DNA from: an uncultured Acidobacteriota bacterium
Lineage (GTDB): Bacteria; Acidobacteriota; Terriglobia; Terriglobales; CAINCZ01
DNA: 25,705 nt
Direction of reading: 5' to 3'
Assembly: GCA_903847195.1 (NCBI GenBank)
Contig: CAINCZ010000166.1
Location: forward strand, 1 to 25,705
Numbering within the stretch: position 1 is the first letter of the stretch; every line of letters begins with the position of its first letter. This document shows, piece by piece, positions 22,652-25,705 of the stretch. The notes beneath the pieces were generated by a model. It saw nothing but the letters and a program-made list of their open reading frames with translations. It did not search any database and was not told where the DNA came from. A program made the translations under genes and the position numbers.

Positions 22652-23569
22652 TCAACCGCGCGCGTCCACGAGTGTGCCTGCCTGCAACCGCTGGCGGGCG
22701 ACGTCGGCCAGCGCCGCCGCCAGCAGGGGTGAGTCGTTCAGCGATTCGGCGCGGTCGAGGCGAATGTTGCGCTCTTGAGCGTACTTCTGGAATGCGATGT
22801 CGATGTCGTACAGCACCTCGACGTGGTCGCAAAGAAAACCAATCGGCTGGATGAATACGGCGCGATGACCAGCCTCGCCGAGCGCCGAGATCGTGTCCTC
22901 CACCGTCGGCCCCAGCCACGGTCCGCCGCTCATGCCCTGGCTTTGGAAGGCGAATTGCCAGAATCCCACGCCCACCGACTTTGCCACCAGTTCAGCGGTC
23001 TGCCGCGCCTGGCACTCGTAGGGGTCGCCCTCTTCCACCGTGCGTGTCGGCACCGAGTGCGCGGTGAAAATGACCGGAACCTTCGTGCCTGCCGCCGCAC
23101 ACGCGCGGCCCCAGCCTTGGTCCAACTTCTCGGCAAAGGCCTGGATCAGCAACGGATTGTCGTGCCAGCTCTCGACAAAATCGACGGTGAACTTCGGCTC
23201 CGCCGCCGCCACGGCCCGGCGGTACAGCCCGGTGCTGGTCCGCGAATTCTGCGGCGCCAGGCAGATGGCGATGGCATGGGTGACGCCATCGGCGGCCATC
23301 TGCGGCACCACGTCGCGAATGTACGGCTCCCAGTTCCTCATGCCAACGTAAGTGCGCAGGCCCAGCGCTTTCTCTACGCCCTGCGCCTGCTTCTCGGTCA
23401 GTTCGCGCAGTGGCGAGTGGCCAATCTGCGCGTAGCGGTGCTGCACCTCTTCGACGACCGCCTGTGGAAGCGGCCTTCCGCCGGTGACGGCGTGCAGGAA
23501 GCAGGGAATATCTTCCACCCGGTCGGGGGTGCCATGAGCCAGTAATAAGACAGCAGTCTGCGAACTCAT
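22652..23569 (-). CDS. hemH: ferrochelatase
   Basis: This inserts iron into a porphyrin. The 305 residues match the short, soluble form. The metal-handling residues are present: His171 in FTAHSVP and Glu251 in CDHVEVLYDID. Other signatures are LAHGTPD at the N terminus, YVGMRNWEPYI, and QGMSGGPWLGP, with IQPIGFLCDH before the glutamate. His12 (AHGTP) stands where Firmicutes coproporphyrin ferrochelatases have the iron-binding tyrosine (YGTP). The start at 23569 follows AGAGAG, 35 bp after the hemE stop. The hemE-hemH-hemG order is that of Bacillus hemEHY. Confidence 0.95.
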   Translation of the reverse strand: MSSQTAVLLLAHGTPDRVEDIPCFLHAVTGGRPLPQAVVEEVQHRYAQIGHSPLRELTEKQAQGVEKALGLRTYVGMRNWEPYIRDVVPQMAADGVTHAIAICLAPQNSRTSTGLYRRAVAAAEPKFTVDFVESWHDNPLLIQAFAEKLDQGWGRACAAAGTKVPVIFTAHSVPTRTVEEGDPYECQARQTAELVAKSVGVGFWQFAFQSQGMSGGPWLGPTVEDTISALGEAGHRAVFIQPIGFLCDHVEVLYDIDIAFQKYAQERNIRLDRAESLNDSPLLAAALADVARQRLQAGTLVDARG

Positions 23570-23604
23570 TAGTCTCTCTGCGATCGGCGCTGCGGGTTGT
23601 CCGT

Positions 23605-24693
23605 CTACTGGTTATCGCCAAACCAGTCGATATTGGCCGCCGGCTTAGCGCTGCCGCGGTCCTTCTGCGAGTACTCGTGCACGAAGTCGACCAACTGCTG
23701 CACATTTTCGACGGGAGTCTGCGGCAGGATTCCGTGGCCCAGGTTGAAGATGTGTCCGGGCCTGCCCTTGGCGCGATCCAGTACGTCGGCTGCGCGCCCC
23801 TTCAACATCTCCCACTCGGCCAGCAGCAGCACAGGATCGAGGTTGCCCTGCACGGCTCCCAGGTTGCCAATCGAAGCCCACGCCGTGTCAATGGGAATGC
23901 GCCAGTCAACCCCGATCACCTCGGCCCCGGTGTCCTTCATCGAAGGCAGCAGGGTCGAAGTCTCCGTACCGAAGTAGATGATGGGAACCCCGGTGGCGCG
24001 CAATTTTTTTACCAGTTCGGTGGTCCGCGGCAGTGCGTACTCGCGGTAATCCTCCATGCTCAGGCATCCCACCCAGCTGTCGAAGATCTGCAGCACGTCG
24101 GCACCGGCCTTGACCTGCTCGGCCGCGTAGGCCGCAAGCACGTCCACCAGCTTCGACATCAGCTGATCCCACGCCTCGGGCGAGCGGTACATCAGCTTCT
24201 TGGTCTCAACGTAGCTGCGCGAGCCGCCGCCTTCGATCATGTAGCTGGCCAGCGTGAACGGCGCTCCGCAGAAGCCGATCACCGGCAACTGCGAACCGAA
24301 GTGCTTCGAGACCAGCCTGACCGATTCTGCCACGTAGTTCAAATCGGCGGCCCGGTCCGTGCGCAGGTGGCCGATATCTTCGGGTGAGCGCAGCGGCTTG
24401 TGAATGACTGGCCCCTCGCCGGCCTCGAAATGAAAGTCGAGCCCCATGACCTCAAGCGGCAACAGCAGGTCGGCGAAGATAATGGCGGCGTCCACGTCCA
24501 GAATCTCGGCGGCCTCAATCGTCACCTGAGCGGCCAGCGGCGGCGTTTTGCAGATTTCGACCAGCGAATGATGTTTGCGGATCTCGCGATACTCCGCCAT
24601 GTAGCGGCCTGCCTGGCGCATAAACCAGACCGGGGTCACATCGACCGGTTGACCTTTGCAAGCGCGAACGAAATTGGAGTTGGGGGCTGACAT
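23605..24693 (-). CDS. hemE: uroporphyrinogen decarboxylase
   Basis: HemE removes four carboxyl groups from uroporphyrinogen III to give coproporphyrinogen III. The 362 residues are a normal length. Signatures are the substrate loop FMRQAGRYM (25-33 region), FADLLLPLE with Asp75, GFCGAPFTLASYMIEGGGS, FDSWVGCLS, and the terminal FNLGHGILPQTP with the conserved histidine. The open frame continues to 25566 only because it runs antisense to gluQRS; ATG 24693 starts the conserved protein. No Shine-Dalgarno sequence is seen, and the 20 bp upstream are strikingly AT-rich (AATGATAAATTTATACC), so initiation may be leaderless-like or weak. It is the first gene of the heme cluster and is divergent from gluQRS by 60 bp. 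Confidence 0.96.
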   Translation of the reverse strand: MSAPNSNFVRACKGQPVDVTPVWFMRQAGRYMAEYREIRKHHSLVEICKTPPLAAQVTIEAAEILDVDAAIIFADLLLPLEVMGLDFHFEAGEGPVIHKPLRSPEDIGHLRTDRAADLNYVAESVRLVSKHFGSQLPVIGFCGAPFTLASYMIEGGGSRSYVETKKLMYRSPEAWDQLMSKLVDVLAAYAAEQVKAGADVLQIFDSWVGCLSMEDYREYALPRTTELVKKLRATGVPIIYFGTETSTLLPSMKDTGAEVIGVDWRIPIDTAWASIGNLGAVQGNLDPVLLLAEWEMLKGRAADVLDRAKGRPGHIFNLGHGILPQTPVENVQQLVDFVHEYSQKDRGSAKPAANIDWFGDNQ

Positions 24694-24702
24694 GGGTATA
24701 AA
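24674..24702 (+). promoter_or_regulatory. candidate promoter for gluQRS
   Basis: TTGGAG (24674-24679) and TATAAA (24697-24702) are separated by 17 bp; the -10 matches well and the -35 poorly. It would start transcription about 45 nt before GTG 24754 and overlaps the first codons of hemE, so the two divergent units could interfere. Confidence 0.35.
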
Positions 24703-24753
24703 TTTATCATTTCCGAGCGGATTCAGGGCCTTGCGGCCAGCCGACGTCAGCCT

Positions 24754-25638
24754 GTGAACAACCTTGTTTGGCCAATTCGGGAGCGCAGCCAATACCGCGG
24801 CCGCCTTGCACCTTCGCCCACCGGCTTGCTGCACCTCGGTCACGCTCGCACCTTCTGGACCGCCGGTCAGCGTGCCCGCCTGCATGGCGGCTCCCTCATC
24901 TTCCGCAACGAAGACCTCGACCGGCAGCGCTCGCGCCCGGAGTTTGTCGCTGCCATGTTCGACGATCTGCGCTGGCTGGGTCTCGTCTGGCAGGAGGGGC
25001 CGGACATGGGTGGTCCGCACGGTCCATACGCCCAAAGCCTGCGCCGCGAGTTCTATCTCGAGGCCTGGCGGCAACTGAGAGACGGCGGATTCATCTACCC
25101 GTGCCGCTGCTCCCGCAAGGATCTGGCGGAGTCGGTCGCCGCCCCTCACGACGACGACGAGCCGCTCTACCCGGGCCGCTGCCGCTGCCGCTTGAAAGAG
25201 GCCGCGAGGTTCGCCCACCCTAAAGGCGAGAACTGGCGCTTCCGCATCCCCGATGGCGAGTCCGTGTCTTTCACGGACCAGCGCCTCGGCCCCCGCAACT
25301 ACTTCGCGGGGCGCGATTTCGGCGACTTCGTTGTCTGGCGGCGCGACGACGTTCCCGCCTATCAGCTCGCGGTCGTCGTGGATGATGCGGCCATGCGCAT
25401 CACCGAAGTCGTGCGCGGGGAAGACCTGCTGAAGTCCACCGCCCGCCAGTTGCTGCTGTTTCGCGCTCTCGGCCGGACTGCGCCGGACTACCACCACTGC
25501 CCGTTGCTGCGCGACGCGGCGGGACAGCGCCTTGCCAAGCGCCACGATGCGCTCAGCTTGCAGCACCTGCGCCAGTCGGGTCGCATGCCAGCTGAGATAT
25601 TGGAGATGTGCTGGCAGGGAAGACCAGTCGGGAGCTAG
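24754..25638 (+). CDS. gluQRS: glutamyl-Q tRNA(Asp) synthetase
   Basis: GluQRS is a truncated glutamyl-tRNA synthetase. It activates glutamate and attaches it to the queuosine base in the anticodon of tRNA-Asp, not to a tRNA end. The 294 residues lack the anticodon-binding domain. They show GRLAPSPTGLLHLGHA (16-31, the HIGH region) and RNEDLDR. The zinc site is C117-x-C119 with Y139-x3-C143, and GEDLLKSTARQ follows. A KMSKS-like loop reads RLAKRHDALSL. The only suitable start is GTG 24754, which has no clear ribosome site. It is divergent from hemE and its TAG overlaps the stop of the opposing gene within CTAG. Its presence implies the organism has queuosine-modified tRNA. Confidence 0.93.
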   Translation: MNNLVWPIRERSQYRGRLAPSPTGLLHLGHARTFWTAGQRARLHGGSLIFRNEDLDRQRSRPEFVAAMFDDLRWLGLVWQEGPDMGGPHGPYAQSLRREFYLEAWRQLRDGGFIYPCRCSRKDLAESVAAPHDDDEPLYPGRCRCRLKEAARFAHPKGENWRFRIPDGESVSFTDQRLGPRNYFAGRDFGDFVVWRRDDVPAYQLAVVVDDAAMRITEVVRGEDLLKSTARQLLLFRALGRTAPDYHHCPLLRDAAGQRLAKRHDALSLQHLRQSGRMPAEILEMCWQGRPVGS

Positions 25639-25705
25639 AGCTTCTGGATGCGTTGCACGTCGCGCACGCCCTTGATCTGCCGCAGCCCGCTGACGATGTG
25701 TTCGA
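25635..25705 (-). CDS. 3' end of a RelA/SpoT-type (p)ppGpp synthetase/hydrolase, partial
   Basis: The last 22 residues are visible: EHIVSGLRQ, IKGVRDVQRIQKL and a TAG. This matches the end of the C-terminal ACT domain of RelA/SpoT proteins, where a pattern of L-x-x-[IL]-x-GV-x-DV-x-R is usual. Such enzymes make and degrade the stringent-response alarmone. Other ACT-domain proteins could end similarly, so the family call is tentative. The gene enters from the right and converges on gluQRS. Confidence 0.6.
   Translation of the reverse strand, partial: EHIVSGLRQIKGVRDVQRIQKL

Noticed and set aside
22632..22919. N-terminal extension of the hemG frame
   Set aside because: It overlaps hemH, which is fully supported, and lacks any similarity to the oxidase. 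The FAD motif begins right after ATG 22631.
24694..25566. N-terminal extension of hemE by about 290 codons
   Set aside because: The extension is antisense to gluQRS, which has all its family motifs. The conserved HemE protein starts at 24693.

Overview
The window is a compact, GC-rich (estimated around 60%) stretch of bacterial chromosome from a motile, double-membraned bacterium. It carries MotA/MotB, a TatA subunit, a lipoprotein, and a secreted protein with a Sec signal. The gene mix, the bifunctional AroD-AroE fusion and several lineage-type hypothetical proteins suggest Acidobacteriota (Terriglobia-like). That placement is an inference from family resemblance, not a search result. There are no rRNA or tRNA genes, insertion sequences, prophage genes or CRISPR arrays that I can see.

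Left part (1-7300). A small DUF2007-like gene converges on a long leftward group: a three-repeat low-complexity protein (5981), an unknown helical protein (5369), the 23S rRNA m5U methyltransferase RlmD (4668) and the DNA-uptake channel ComEC (3222). A D-2-hydroxyacid dehydrogenase runs rightward at 6313-7290 and ends in palindromes that separate it from the next leftward pair.

Middle (7300-15400). birA-coaX (biotin and CoA cofactor genes) run leftward. A GlcG/HbpS-like gene runs rightward to a terminator. A leftward flagellar-motor operon follows: a PAS protein with a ruined GGDEF motif, then motA and motB, with stop and start codons touching. A sequence resembling a sigma-28 promoter lies immediately upstream of it. 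Two tandem MacB/FtsX-type permeases lie upstream of that, with no ATPase or adaptor gene in the window.

Right part (15400-25705). A Big_2-domain lipoprotein with its own intrinsic terminator and a secreted FlgT-C-like protein run leftward. The AroDE fusion runs rightward and ends in a histone-H1-like KPKAA tail. A membrane-anchored TPR protein (YfgM-like) runs leftward. About 600 bp without a clear gene (19767-20370) holds a terminator and relic-like coding fragments. After it come tatA (57 aa), a 50-aa membrane protein and the leftward heme cluster hemE-hemH-hemG, which has the same order as Bacillus hemEHY. gluQRS diverges from hemE and converges on the last codons of a RelA/SpoT-like gene, with the two stop codons interleaved in one CTAG.

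Most of the window is ordinary housekeeping. The least explained items are the orphan rightward terminator at 21143-21194 (a possible small RNA), the relic region at 19.8-20.4 kb, the degenerate PAS-GGDEF gene coupled to motAB, and the lysine-rich AroDE tail.
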